A stretch of 64,000 bases of DNA from Ignavibacteriales bacterium (GCA_026390575.1 JAPLFR010000013.1:1-64000), one strand, 5' to 3'. Numbered from the stretch's first letter, positions 25,035-34,270 are shown. Notes: generated from the sequence alone by a model not told the origin. Numbers and translations are program-made.

Positions 25035-27013
25035 TTGCCGCCCCAAATCCAAAGAAGAAGAAAGACTAAGAAGATTAACCCGTAAATAATATACTGCTGC
25101 ATTCTTCCACTTTGAATCCATGAGAATTTATTGAGGAAGTTATTCAATAACCGTATGGATGGTTGAATAAGTACTCGCTCCGAAAAATCTTGCGCATGAC
25201 TTTCAAACGAAGCGCGCGTTGGGAACAACACCTGTTCTTTATGAACTTGCACTTTTTGCGGGACCAACTCGGCAGTCAACTGTAAGAACGGCTGAGCGAA
25301 AGAACTAGCCGTGTATTGCATACGGCTACTTTCTTTTTGGTATCCGCAATCCCAAGTTTTGAAAACTTGCACAGACCTTTTTCTCAGTAAAACAGTTCTT
25401 ATGGTAAAAAAGGACCCAATCAAAATAATGAAGATAGAGAGTGAGGTCGATATTGTCGTCATCAACGAAATAATTTCCGGCATTGCTGTATGAGATGCAT
25501 CTGGTAGAAATTGTCCGACGGCGGATGACAGCAACTTGATTGCAAATACAGGGAAAACACCGATCACGATCATGGCGAAGACTAAAAAGGCCATTGGGAG
25601 AAGGAGTGAATATTCTTTTTCTTCTGGTGTGAAGTGCAACTCTGATCGAGGTGTGCCTAAAAAACAAATTCCATAAACTTTGGTGAAACATAAAAGAGCC
25701 ATTGTGCCAATAAGCGCTAAGCCGGATAGTCCCATGAGAGCAGCAATATTGAATGCAATGTTGTTGATTGAAAAGCTTCTTGCGAGGCCAAGAAATATTA
25801 CAAATTCACTAATAAATCCGTTCAGTAACGGCATGCCGCTAATTGCGAGTGAGGCAATCAAAAACAGGATAGATGTAAATGGCAAATACTTGCTTAGACC
25901 GCCGAGTTTATCAATATCTCTTGTATGAGTTTGTGAGTACACTATTCCAGCTCCATAAAACAAAACACTCTTAAAAGTAAAATGATTGATCGTGTGCAAC
26001 AAAGCTCCAAGAAAGCCGAGTGCCGCAATAGGTGTGTTATTATACACTAAACCAAGCATACCAATGCCAATTCCCATCCCGAGGATGCCGATGTTTTCTA
26101 TGCTATGATATGCAAGCAATTTTTTAAGATCGTGCTGTGCTATAGCATTTGCCACACCATAGATACCGGTGACAATCGACATGACAATAACCCCGTACGC
26201 CAAACGATAGTCTGGAACACCGACCAGTAAAAGAATTCTCAGAATTCCGTAAACGCCCATTTTAATCATTACACCAGACATGAGCGCCGACACACCAGTC
26301 GGAGCTGCGGGATGCGCTTTAGGCAGCCACGTGTGCATAGGCACAAATCCGGCTTTTGTGCCAAATCCAAGAAAGAAAAGAATAAAAATGAAGATTGAAG
26401 AACTGCCCGAATTGCAGACAACACTTTTAAAAGAATTAAAATCGAGCGAACCTGCGATGGCGGAAGACCAACCGAATGCTGCAATGAGAAAAGCAGCACC
26501 AATTTGCATTGCAACGAGATAATAGATACTTGCTTTGCGCACTTCTTCTTTCTTATGTTCAAAGTTGACAAGAAAGAACGAGGTAAGCGACATCGTTTCC
26601 CAAACAACAAGGAAGAGCAGAGCATTTTGAACTATGACGACTAAAAGCATTGAAGATGACATCAATCCTAAGAAGAAATAGTAAGATGAAAGGTCTGATG
26701 TATCTCCAGCATACATTTTCATATAGCCGTGGGAATAAACGGCGGCAAACAATGCGCCGAGAGAAATAATGAGAGAAAAAAGTGCAGCTAAAGGATCCAA
26801 TCGAAGAAATGATATTCCGATAGGTTCAGAGAAAAAGAATTGCGCATCGATCTGTCCACCGGATAAAAGAATTCCAATGACGCTTGGGAGAATACATAAT
26901 TGAGCAATTACGGCAAATACTATGAACGCTATCGATTTAAATTTTTCTTTGAGAAAAAGAGCAACGAATCCTCCGACAGAAAAAAGCGCCGTACCGATGA
27001 GCAAGCTAATCAT
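25031..27013 (-). CDS. Ehr-type complex antiporter-like membrane subunit (HyfB/NuoL-like)
   Basis: The largest membrane subunit, 660 residues, about 16 TM helices. The antiporter core is recognised by NALLFLVVWETMSLTSFFLVN (TM5 Glu), the broken helix GFVPMHTWLPKAHPAAPTGVSALMSG and LLAYHSIENIGI. The C-terminal extension carries a soluble stretch (VFKTWDCGYQKESSRMQYTASS) common to HyfB/EhrA proteins, and then a last TM helix. The chosen ATG at 27013 overlaps the stop of the regulator gene (ATGA) and has GGAGG 10 bases upstream; an upstream start at 27040 would add nine non-hydrophobic residues. Confidence 0.9.
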   Translation of the reverse strand: MISLLIGTALFSVGGFVALFLKEKFKSIAFIVFAVIAQLCILPSVIGILLSGGQIDAQFFFSEPIGISFLRLDPLAALFSLIISLGALFAAVYSHGYMKMYAGDTSDLSSYYFFLGLMSSSMLLVVIVQNALLFLVVWETMSLTSFFLVNFEHKKEEVRKASIYYLVAMQIGAAFLIAAFGWSSAIAGSLDFNSFKSVVCNSGSSSIFIFILFFLGFGTKAGFVPMHTWLPKAHPAAPTGVSALMSGVMIKMGVYGILRILLLVGVPDYRLAYGVIVMSIVTGIYGVANAIAQHDLKKLLAYHSIENIGILGMGIGIGMLGLVYNNTPIAALGFLGALLHTINHFTFKSVLFYGAGIVYSQTHTRDIDKLGGLSKYLPFTSILFLIASLAISGMPLLNGFISEFVIFLGLARSFSINNIAFNIAALMGLSGLALIGTMALLCFTKVYGICFLGTPRSELHFTPEEKEYSLLLPMAFLVFAMIVIGVFPVFAIKLLSSAVGQFLPDASHTAMPEIISLMTTISTSLSIFIILIGSFFTIRTVLLRKRSVQVFKTWDCGYQKESSRMQYTASSFAQPFLQLTAELVPQKVQVHKEQVLFPTRASFESHAQDFSERVLIQPSIRLLNNFLNKFSWIQSGRMQQYIIYGLIFLVFLLLWIWGGK

Positions 27014-27699
27014 GTATTCACGGCCTCCTTTTTCTGCCATTCGAATTCTCTCTTGCGGACATACTCCAAAATCGTTTCTGTATTTGAATGTTCTTTCAAA
27101 ATGTTTAAGAATGTATCATCTTGACATAAATAGGAGATTTTAGAAAGCACTTCTAAATGCATCTTAGGACTTGCTGTGAGCAAAATAAAAAGAGTATGGA
27201 CAGGTTGATTATCTAAAGAACCAAAATCAACCGGCTTTTCCAAACTACAAATTGAGACACTCGCATTTTTTAAATCGGTAATAATAGGATTGCGTGGATG
27301 AGGAATTGCAATGCCTTTACCAACTGACGTCGGCATCAGCTCTTCCCTGCTCAGCAGAGCAGAGAGAATTTCTTCTTTCGATATGTTTTGCGGTGTGATG
27401 ATTCTTTGAACCGCACTTTGTAAAACTTCACGGACAGTTTCTCCTGAGACTTGAGTAACAATTCCACCTTTTTCTACAAGCCGCTCTAAACTATCACGCC
27501 TATCTGGATTTGTCAAATTAATTAATGTAGAAGAAAGCTCTATCTTATTACTCAAAATCCATTCATTAATTTCCGTTCTATTAAAACGATATTGATGATT
27601 GATTCGATAACAGGGAATTTTTTTATTTTTGATCCAGCGGTAAACAGTCTTTTCGGATACTTGTAAAAGATCGACAATATCCTTGATTTTGAGCTCCAT
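27010..27699 (-). CDS. HTH-EIIA(Ntr) fusion protein, likely regulator of the Ehr-type operon
   Basis: A 229-residue protein joining an N-terminal excisionase/MerR-like helix-turn-helix (KDIVDLLQVSEKTVYRWIK, then IPCYRINHQYRFNRTEIN, residues 5-48) to a PTS EIIA domain of the nitrogen type (about 85-222). The phosphorylatable histidine is H134 in GKGIAIPHPRN, and the EIIA end HLEVLSKISYLCQDD is intact. No EIIB/EIIC transporter is nearby, so it is not a sugar importer. It heads the operon and overlaps the first complex gene by 4 bp, so it plausibly couples PTS(Ntr) phosphorylation to expression of the complex. AAAGGG lies 6 bases before the ATG; direct repeats lie 40-88 bp upstream. Confidence 0.85.
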   Translation of the reverse strand: MELKIKDIVDLLQVSEKTVYRWIKNKKIPCYRINHQYRFNRTEINEWILSNKIELSSTLINLTNPDRRDSLERLVEKGGIVTQVSGETVREVLQSAVQRIITPQNISKEEILSALLSREELMPTSVGKGIAIPHPRNPIITDLKNASVSICSLEKPVDFGSLDNQPVHTLFILLTASPKMHLEVLSKISYLCQDDTFLNILKEHSNTETILEYVRKREFEWQKKEAVNT

Positions 27700-27738
27700 A
27701 AATCCCTTTTTTTGAATATAAATTTACTGATAGTTCCC

Positions 27739-27787
27739 TTAATGTCCAATATTGTTTATATGAATATCCTTTAATGTCCGAAGTTGT
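27739..27787 (-). promoter_or_regulatory. Two direct repeats, candidate binding sites of the HTH-EIIA regulator
   Basis: ttaatgtccaatattgt (27739-27755) and ttaatgtccgaagttgt (27771-27787) are in the same orientation exactly 32 bp apart, about three helical turns, ending 40 bp upstream of the regulator's start codon. On the minus strand the shared unit is ACAAnnTnGGACATTAAnGG. Direct, non-palindromic repeats suit an excisionase-type HTH. Confidence 0.5.
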
Positions 27788-27819
27788 CCATATCATTATT
27801 CTTACAATAAATTATTGGT

Positions 27820-27846
27820 TTTCTATAATTTTTCCAATTATAGAAA
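27820..27846. promoter_or_regulatory. 27-bp perfect AT-rich palindrome
   Basis: Arms tttctataatt (27820-27830) and aattatagaaa (27836-27846), 11 of 11 paired around tttcc. It sits mid-way in the divergent spacer, away from any transcript end, so an operator for a dimeric regulator is likelier than a terminator. Confidence 0.4.
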
Positions 27847-28122
27847 TAGATTTTATTATCTGTAGAGCTTTCTGAAATTTTTGCGAATAGTGTATCGTAC
27901 AATTGAATTTCTTATTCTGATTGCATGACATTCTCTTATGTAAAAGTGATCATGATCTTAGGTGATAGCATTGATACTGTTCTTGTATGTCTTCAACTCA
28001 AAGCGCGTTCATAAAAACAACTGTGAGCACTCTTCACGAGTGATGCTCAGCAATAAAGAATGATACTGAGGAAAGTCTTTTAGTATTTCACACTGAACCT
28101 CAAAAATGATTATATTAACTCT

Positions 28123-30753
28123 GTGAGTACGTTCCGCACAATTAAAAAAAACTACGAAAAGAAAACACAAGAAATACTCCGGATGCATCGTGCAGGTGCA
28201 GGCGGTATTCGCGTCGGTCTTGCGTTGACACATCAGCGCGACTCTCTTTTACAGTTGATTTTTAAGCGTCTCACAAGTGACTCTCACCATGTAACAATCG
28301 TTGCTCTGGGCGGTTACGGAAGAAAAGAACTATGCTTTTCTTCTGATACAGACGTTATGTTTCTCATCTCAGATGAACAACATCGGAATTCCGCTACTCC
28401 AGCAGTTCAGGAATTTATCCACAACTTATTGGATACCGGTTTAGATATTGGCCACAGCTTCCGCACTATTGATGAATGTATCTCCCTTCCCCCAGAAGAT
28501 TTTGAATCCCGTATGTCGCTCATCGAGGCACGGTTTATCTGTGGGGATGAAACCATAGTTCGAAAACTTATCTCATCCATCCAAGAGAAGATCAAAGAAG
28601 GCGATCAGCATTCTTTCGTACATAGGATTTCCGAGTCACGGCAAATGCGGCATAACAAATATGGCAGCTCGTCAAAACTTCTTGAACCGAATATAAAAAA
28701 CAGTGCCGGCGGTCTGCGTGATATTCATACCGCACTCTGGTTAATGCGCGGTACAGGAACAATACCGATTCCGAAAAACCTTGGAACATCAGAAACCGCT
28801 ACGCTGCATCTTCTTAAATCTCGAGCAGTGAAACTGCAATTCACACCATCGTCTTTGAAAGAAATAAAATTATCGTTTGATACGCTGCTTCGAGTGCGTA
28901 ACGAAATGCACATTCAATCCAACGCTCTCCACGACACACTGGAATTTAGTTTTCAGCAGCACGTTGCTTCCGGCCTTCGCTATCGCACAAATTCGGAGCG
29001 GGCGAAGGTTGAGCGTTTTATGCAGGATTACTATAGAGCTTCACGTTCTGTGGCGTCATTTTGCACACGGGTCATCGATTGGTCGCATGACCGCTGGTCA
29101 CCCGTTGTTCTCATAACGAAAACAGCAAAACTCAGCAGTGCTTTGGTCATACAAAACGGGCGAATCCATCTGTCAAAACGCAGTGTGCTTATTTCTAACG
29201 AACTTCTCCTCCGCGCATTTTTGTTTCGGAGCGAACGTCATGCCAAGTTTTCGTTCCAGTTGGAAGATGCCATTCATCGCCGATTGCAATTTCTTAAACC
29301 GCTCAGCACTCCATCGGAAACAGAATTATTCCGGCTCCTTCTTCATAGACCAAATGGCGTTGGTAGCGCGATTCGTAAAATGAATGAACTAGGGCTGTTC
29401 GAACGATGGATACCGGAGTGGAAACCGATGGTCTCATTCTTCCAGCATAATCAGTACCATTATTATACCGCCGATGAACACACGCTCATCGCGCTCGCCA
29501 ATGCTGAAACGCTTGAACATTCAAGTTCTTCATTCGGAACAGTCTTTCGCGCCCTGCCGAGAAGAGACACTCTGTATATCGCCTGCCTGTTGCACGATAT
29601 CGCCAAGCCGTCTCATATCGGCAAGCATGAAATAAAGGGTGTTTTCATCGCAAAGCGCGTCCTTCAACGATTAATGTATGACGATTTGATGGAAGATGTC
29701 TCATTCCTCATTCGACATCATTTGCTTATGGAACAGGTGGCGTTCCGCCGCAATTTGAATGACACGCAAACAATTGTGGAGTTCGCACGGACATGTAACC
29801 GTATCGAACAACTCGATTATTTGTACGTTCTCACATACGCGGATCTCTCTGCAGTCAATAAAAATGTGTGGACCGAATGGAAGGAACTTTTACTTCGGGA
29901 TTTGTATCGCAAAGCACGCATCGTGTTGGAAAAAGAAATGACAAGCGAAGAGGTCCATAAGCGGACCGCTCAGCTTGTGGAAGAAAAGCATACGGATGTC
30001 ATTCATAATCTTGCGTCTGCATTTCCTCCAGACGAAGTGAATGCCCACATTTCGCAATTCTCCGATACATCGTATATTGCAGCATTCAAGCCAGACGAAA
30101 TTGCAAACCATTTGCAAGCTATTCACCAAGCTGAAAAAGTTTCCGTCCTTTTTCAACAATCCGGCAGTTTTACTGACGTGACATTCATTGCCCATGATTC
30201 GCCAGGTGTACTTTCTCAGTTCTGCGGTGTACTGACCGCAAACGACGCAAACATTTTAAACGCCGAAGTGTTCACGCGACGCGATGGAATCGTCATAGAT
30301 AAATTTCGTGTTGTGGAATTCGGATCCAATACAGCACTCTCCGATGACCATTGTTCACGGATCAGCCGAGATGTGACAGAAGTGATGGAAGGGCGCACTG
30401 AGATCGCGCATCTCATCGAACGGCATCGTATGCGCTGGAAACGGCGCACTCGGATAATGAACCCAAACACGCGCTGCGATGTGGAATTTGAGGATCACCC
30501 GCAGTTTACAATTATCGATGTGTATGCACCGGATATGCTCGGTCTTCTCTACCGAATCACCGGAACAATTGCGCGCCTTGGCTTCAATATTTCGTTTGCA
30601 AAAATAGCCACTCGCGTGGACGGCATTGTGGATTCGTTCTATCTTTTAGATGCCAGTGGAAATAAGTTGGATGATCCCGCACAACAAGAAACGGCAAAGC
30701 GAGAAATTCTCGCGACGATTCAGACTCTCTCCGAATCGGGGCCTATAGCATAA
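28123..30753 (+). CDS. glnD: [Protein-PII] uridylyltransferase / uridylyl-removing enzyme
   Basis: Bifunctional nitrogen sensor that uridylylates and deuridylylates PII proteins in response to glutamine. Domains in order: nucleotidyltransferase (GGYGRKEL then D75 and D77 of the active site), a helical linker (KNSAGGLRDIHTALW), an HD hydrolase domain (ACLLHDIAKPSHIGKHEI; H491-D492), and two C-terminal ACT domains starting near 686 (AHDSPGVLSQFCGVL) and 795 (APDMLGLLYRITGTI). Length, 876 residues, is typical. The start is a GTG; the only nearby ATG upstream runs into a stop after six codons, and no clear Shine-Dalgarno is visible. No glnB/glnK lies in the window. Confidence 0.95.
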   Translation: MSTFRTIKKNYEKKTQEILRMHRAGAGGIRVGLALTHQRDSLLQLIFKRLTSDSHHVTIVALGGYGRKELCFSSDTDVMFLISDEQHRNSATPAVQEFIHNLLDTGLDIGHSFRTIDECISLPPEDFESRMSLIEARFICGDETIVRKLISSIQEKIKEGDQHSFVHRISESRQMRHNKYGSSSKLLEPNIKNSAGGLRDIHTALWLMRGTGTIPIPKNLGTSETATLHLLKSRAVKLQFTPSSLKEIKLSFDTLLRVRNEMHIQSNALHDTLEFSFQQHVASGLRYRTNSERAKVERFMQDYYRASRSVASFCTRVIDWSHDRWSPVVLITKTAKLSSALVIQNGRIHLSKRSVLISNELLLRAFLFRSERHAKFSFQLEDAIHRRLQFLKPLSTPSETELFRLLLHRPNGVGSAIRKMNELGLFERWIPEWKPMVSFFQHNQYHYYTADEHTLIALANAETLEHSSSSFGTVFRALPRRDTLYIACLLHDIAKPSHIGKHEIKGVFIAKRVLQRLMYDDLMEDVSFLIRHHLLMEQVAFRRNLNDTQTIVEFARTCNRIEQLDYLYVLTYADLSAVNKNVWTEWKELLLRDLYRKARIVLEKEMTSEEVHKRTAQLVEEKHTDVIHNLASAFPPDEVNAHISQFSDTSYIAAFKPDEIANHLQAIHQAEKVSVLFQQSGSFTDVTFIAHDSPGVLSQFCGVLTANDANILNAEVFTRRDGIVIDKFRVVEFGSNTALSDDHCSRISRDVTEVMEGRTEIAHLIERHRMRWKRRTRIMNPNTRCDVEFEDHPQFTIIDVYAPDMLGLLYRITGTIARLGFNISFAKIATRVDGIVDSFYLLDASGNKLDDPAQQETAKREILATIQTLSESGPIA

Positions 30754-30773
30754 GAATTCATTGATGAGCTAGT

Positions 30774-31583
30774 ATGAATACTGCACACCCCATAGGCGTT
30801 TTTGATTCCGGTATTGGCGGTATGACTGTAGTCCGCGCATTAACGCATTACTTACCGCACGAAAATATTATTTATTTTGGCGACACGGCACGAGTGCCGT
30901 ATGGACCCAAATCACCACAGGTTGTGCGTGAGTATGCCCTTCAAGATACAGATGTGCTGCTTCAACACGATGTGAAACTCATCGTCATCGCTTGCAACAC
31001 AGTATCAGCCGTCGCTCTTGATGTTGTGCAGAAACGGGCAAAAGTTCCGGTTGTCGGTGTGATTCTTCCAGGTGCAGAAGCTGCCGCACGAGCAACAAAG
31101 AATAAGCGCATTGGCGTTATCGGCACAGTCGGTACTATCTTCAGCAATGCGTACACAAACGCCATTCGTCAGATTGATTCCGACATTAAAGTATTTGGTC
31201 AGCCATGCCCGCTTTTTGTTCCGCTTGCTGAAGAAGGTTGGATCGATCACAAAGCAACAGAATTGATCGCCAAAGAATATCTTTTCCCTTTGACACTCGA
31301 AAAAATTGATACGCTTGTGCTTGGCTGTACACATTATCCTATCTTGCAAAACCTCATCGGCAAAGTACTTCACCAAAGTGTCACGTTGATTGATTCTGGA
31401 GAAGCAACTGCATTCGTTGTCAAGAACATGCTTACAGACTTGAAATTGAATAACACGAGTACATTAAAGCCGAACTTGCAATTTTTCGTCAGCGACGTCC
31501 CGCACAAATTTGCCGAAATTGGAGAACGCTTTCTTGGAACAAAACTTGGCAAAGTACAGCGCGTCAGCGGATTCTTGAACTAG
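30774..31583 (+). CDS. murI: Glutamate racemase
   Basis: Makes D-glutamate for peptidoglycan, in the cytosol, without cofactor. The N-terminal IGVFDSGIGGMTVVRAL carries the substrate-binding D11-S12, and the two catalytic cysteines are C74 in ACNTVSA and C185 in LGCTHYP. PYGPKSP and the end RVSGFLN complete the family pattern. 269 residues is normal. It starts 20 bp after glnD and is probably co-transcribed with it. Confidence 0.96.
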   Translation: MNTAHPIGVFDSGIGGMTVVRALTHYLPHENIIYFGDTARVPYGPKSPQVVREYALQDTDVLLQHDVKLIVIACNTVSAVALDVVQKRAKVPVVGVILPGAEAAARATKNKRIGVIGTVGTIFSNAYTNAIRQIDSDIKVFGQPCPLFVPLAEEGWIDHKATELIAKEYLFPLTLEKIDTLVLGCTHYPILQNLIGKVLHQSVTLIDSGEATAFVVKNMLTDLKLNNTSTLKPNLQFFVSDVPHKFAEIGERFLGTKLGKVQRVSGFLN

Positions 31584-31713
31584 AGATAGAGTAGAGAAGT
31601 TACCTGGAATACAAAATCAAATTGATATCGTTCCGATAATTCACTATTCTTTTACCATTTATTACGCTAAAACTATCTGAATAGCCATTCCGATTGGATA
31701 GAAGGGCCCCGAC

Positions 31714-33918
31714 ATGGATACTGTATCAATTCTACCTTCAGACAGCATCGGCAGAAATTTCATCCCGAAGGAATATCTCCCGGACGACAAAGACGAATAC
31801 TATCAACGCAACGCACAAGTTCCATGGCCAAAGGACCGATGGCGGCAGCTTCGTGCAGACGAAATAGAACACCTCGTACAAAACAAAAATACATCTGATA
31901 ACTGGGGCGATATACTGGTTACAGATCCATTTGATCCAAACAAAATCAAAAACAACAGTTTTTTGGGGATTATTCGAATTGGATGCGTTCAGAATGTCAA
32001 TCTCAAGCATCATGATCTGCAGGTGCCCGTTGGAATAACTGACAGCGTTGTTATAGCGTGCGATATCGGAGATAATGTAACTATACGCAATGTACGGTAT
32101 CTTGCGCATTACATCATTGGTGATCGATGCATTTTATTGAACATCGATGAAATGCATACGACCGATCACGCCAAGTTCGGGAACGGAATTCTTAAGGAAG
32201 GCGAGCCCGAAGATGTGAGAGTATGGCTGGACCTGATGAACGAAACGGGAAGCAGAAGAGTGCTGCCATTTGACGGCATCATCACAGCCGATGCTTACCT
32301 CTGGGCAAAATATCGTGACGATAAAGCGCTTCAGGAAAAATTGATTACGATAACACAGCATAGTTTTGACAATCGTCGCGGTTTCTATGGAACGATTGGC
32401 AACCAGTGTGTGATCAAAAATTCTGGAATACTCAAAGACGTAAAAATTGGTAACTGCTGTTATATTAAGGGCGCGAATAAACTTAAGAACCTGACCATTA
32501 ACTCTTCAGAGACCGAATCCACACAAATCGGCGAGGGCGTTGAATTAATTAACGGAATAATAGGGTACGGCTGTCACATTTTTTACGGATCGAAAGCTGT
32601 CCGCTTCGTTCTTGGAAACAACTCTAATCTTAAATACGGCGCCCGATTAATCCATTCATTCTTAGGTGACAACTCCACGATCTCATGCTGCGAAGTACTG
32701 AACAACCTCATCTTCCCGGCGCATGAACAGCATCATAATAACTCATTCCTTATTGCCTCTGTCGTATTGGGACAAAGCAATGTGGCCGCAGGCGCTACAA
32801 TCGGTTCAAACCACAACAGCCGTGCTAATGATAACGAGGTTCAGGCAGGACGCGGATTCTGGCCGGGACTTTGCACAAGCATCAAACATTCCTGCCGTTT
32901 TGCTTCTTTCGTTCTTCTCTCCAAAGCAGACTATCCTGTTGAAATGGACATTCCTTTTCCTTTCTCGTTGATCAACAATAATGCAGCAAAGGATGGACTT
33001 GAAGTCCTGCCTGCATTTTGGTGGATGTACAATATGTATGCTTTAGCCCGAAACACCTGGAAATTTCAGAATCGAGATAAACGAAAAATTAAAGTGCAAA
33101 ATATTGAATTCGATTCGCTTGCTCCGGATACAATTGAAGAAATATTTAACGCGCTGCGCCTTCTCGAAATCTGGACAGCAAAAGCCGATATTCTTCGTCA
33201 GGGCAATTCCGCCGAGAGGAAGAGCGAAAAAGAATTAATTCAAATCGGACAAAAACTATTGGATGGGCCGGAAAAACAGATGGCTCTTTTAGAAGTGCTC
33301 GGCGAGAATATGGAAAAATCCGATCGTAAAGTAGTTATTCTTAAAGCATATAAATCCTACCATGCTTATAAGGATATGATCCATTATTATGGCATAAAAA
33401 ATCTTTTGGATTACTTGAGAACAAATACGAACGAAACATTTTCTTCTATGCGTGAGACTCTGAAAAACAGCCGACAAATTCAATGGATTAATCTCGGCGG
33501 ACAATTAATTCCCGCACCTGATGTAGACCAACTTCGTGCTGATATTGGATCCGGCAAGCTTGCTTCATGGGAAGAAATTCATAAACGATACGACACACTC
33601 TGGACAACGTATCCATTGGAGAAACAAAAACATGCCTATGCTTCGCTATGCACTTTGCTTGGAACGGATACATTGACTCACGAGCAATGGATCGCTGCAC
33701 TCGACCGAGCTGCGAAAATACAGGAATACATTCGAGATCAAGTCTATATCACCAGAAAAAAAGATTACGATAACCTGTTCCGGCAAAACACCTATCGGAA
33801 CATGGCAGAAATGACGGCCGCCATCGGCACAGTTGAAGAAAACAGCTTTATTAAACAGGTACGATTAGAAACCGATAAGTTTAAAAAACTTGTGGCTGAA
33901 ATGAAGCAACGAAACTGA
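31714..33918 (+). CDS. DUF4954 protein with left-handed beta-helix repeats
   Basis: A 734-residue protein conserved in Bacteroidota-type bacteria and spirochaetes but uncharacterised. Residues about 75-400 contain hexapeptide-type repeats (GVELINGIIGYGCHIFYG, VLGQSNVAAGATIGSNHNS), the left-handed parallel beta-helix of acyl- and nucleotide-sugar transferases; GSNHNS and FWPGLCTSIKHSCRF look like substrate or acyl-CoA coil turns. The rest is mainly helical (AFWWMYNMYALARNTWKF ... EQWIAALDRAAKIQEYI). No signal peptide is seen. A sugar acetyl- or nucleotidyl-transfer role is a guess from the fold. It is preceded by AAGGG 6 bases before the ATG and followed by a MITE-like element. Confidence 0.75.
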   Translation: MDTVSILPSDSIGRNFIPKEYLPDDKDEYYQRNAQVPWPKDRWRQLRADEIEHLVQNKNTSDNWGDILVTDPFDPNKIKNNSFLGIIRIGCVQNVNLKHHDLQVPVGITDSVVIACDIGDNVTIRNVRYLAHYIIGDRCILLNIDEMHTTDHAKFGNGILKEGEPEDVRVWLDLMNETGSRRVLPFDGIITADAYLWAKYRDDKALQEKLITITQHSFDNRRGFYGTIGNQCVIKNSGILKDVKIGNCCYIKGANKLKNLTINSSETESTQIGEGVELINGIIGYGCHIFYGSKAVRFVLGNNSNLKYGARLIHSFLGDNSTISCCEVLNNLIFPAHEQHHNNSFLIASVVLGQSNVAAGATIGSNHNSRANDNEVQAGRGFWPGLCTSIKHSCRFASFVLLSKADYPVEMDIPFPFSLINNNAAKDGLEVLPAFWWMYNMYALARNTWKFQNRDKRKIKVQNIEFDSLAPDTIEEIFNALRLLEIWTAKADILRQGNSAERKSEKELIQIGQKLLDGPEKQMALLEVLGENMEKSDRKVVILKAYKSYHAYKDMIHYYGIKNLLDYLRTNTNETFSSMRETLKNSRQIQWINLGGQLIPAPDVDQLRADIGSGKLASWEEIHKRYDTLWTTYPLEKQKHAYASLCTLLGTDTLTHEQWIAALDRAAKIQEYIRDQVYITRKKDYDNLFRQNTYRNMAEMTAAIGTVEENSFIKQVRLETDKFKKLVAEMKQRN

Positions 33919-34003
33919 AGAAGGAAATAAAATTGAATTATTCTATTTGGTTTGTCTCAAGAAAATTTCGGCAGATCTATTTGAAAACAACGGAATAATT
34001 TAT

Positions 34004-34126
34004 TAGAGACATCTGAAAAATAGAATTATTGATGGTAGTCGCAATCTTTAGATTGCGTTTTCTAAACACAATCGCGAACTAAAGTTCGCGTCTACCAATA
34101 TTACCAGAATATTTCAGATGTCTCTA
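34004..34126. mobile_element. MITE-like element with 15-bp terminal inverted repeats and two internal hairpins
   Basis: The 123-bp unit is bounded by tagagacatctgaaa (34004-34018) and its exact complement tttcagatgtctcta (34112-34126). Inside, tggtagtcgc (34033-34042) pairs with gcgtctacca (34088-34097) with one mismatch, enclosing two short-loop hairpins: gcaatct-tt-agattgc (34041-34056) and cgcgaact-aa-agttcgcg (34073-34090). This would fold as a clover-like cruciform. No ORF is inside. It occupies most of the gap between the DUF4954 gene and pyrE. Confidence 0.7.
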
Positions 34127-34208
34127 TTAAGAAGAATTGTGCTGAAGATTGAAACATACGCCTCATAGCAATACAGGTAACGGAACAGGCACAATAATCA
34201 GTCCAAAA

Positions 34209-34237
34209 TTGCACCTCAGACGAGTTCTCAGTATCTT
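34209..34237 (+). promoter_or_regulatory. Candidate sigma70-type promoter of pyrE
   Basis: TTGCAC (34209-34214) and TATCTT (34232-34237) are separated by 17 bp and lie about 35 bp before the pyrE start, downstream of the MITE-like element. The consensus match is moderate, and this group may use altered promoter rules. Confidence 0.3.
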
Positions 34238-34270
34238 TTTATCAACCATAACAACAAGAAATATTTGCTT

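Larger units (their letters stand above)
27700..28122. promoter_or_regulatory. Divergent AT-rich intergenic region between the Ehr-type operon and glnD
   Basis: About 420 bp without a credible gene. The half near the operon holds a pair of direct repeats (27739-27755 and 27771-27787) and an 11-bp palindrome (27820-27846); the half near glnD shows nothing I can name. No confident -35/-10 pair could be picked. It must contain promoters for both transcription units. Confidence 0.5.

Noticed and set aside
24111-25121. Extended 336-residue start for the HyfC-like subunit
   Set aside because: The extra 29 residues lie inside the upstream gene and lack membrane character; the ATGATGA overlap start is more consistent with the operon's other junctions.
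27010-27699. Component of a PTS sugar transporter
   Set aside because: No EIIB or EIIC gene nearby; the EIIA domain is of the Ntr type and fused to an HTH.
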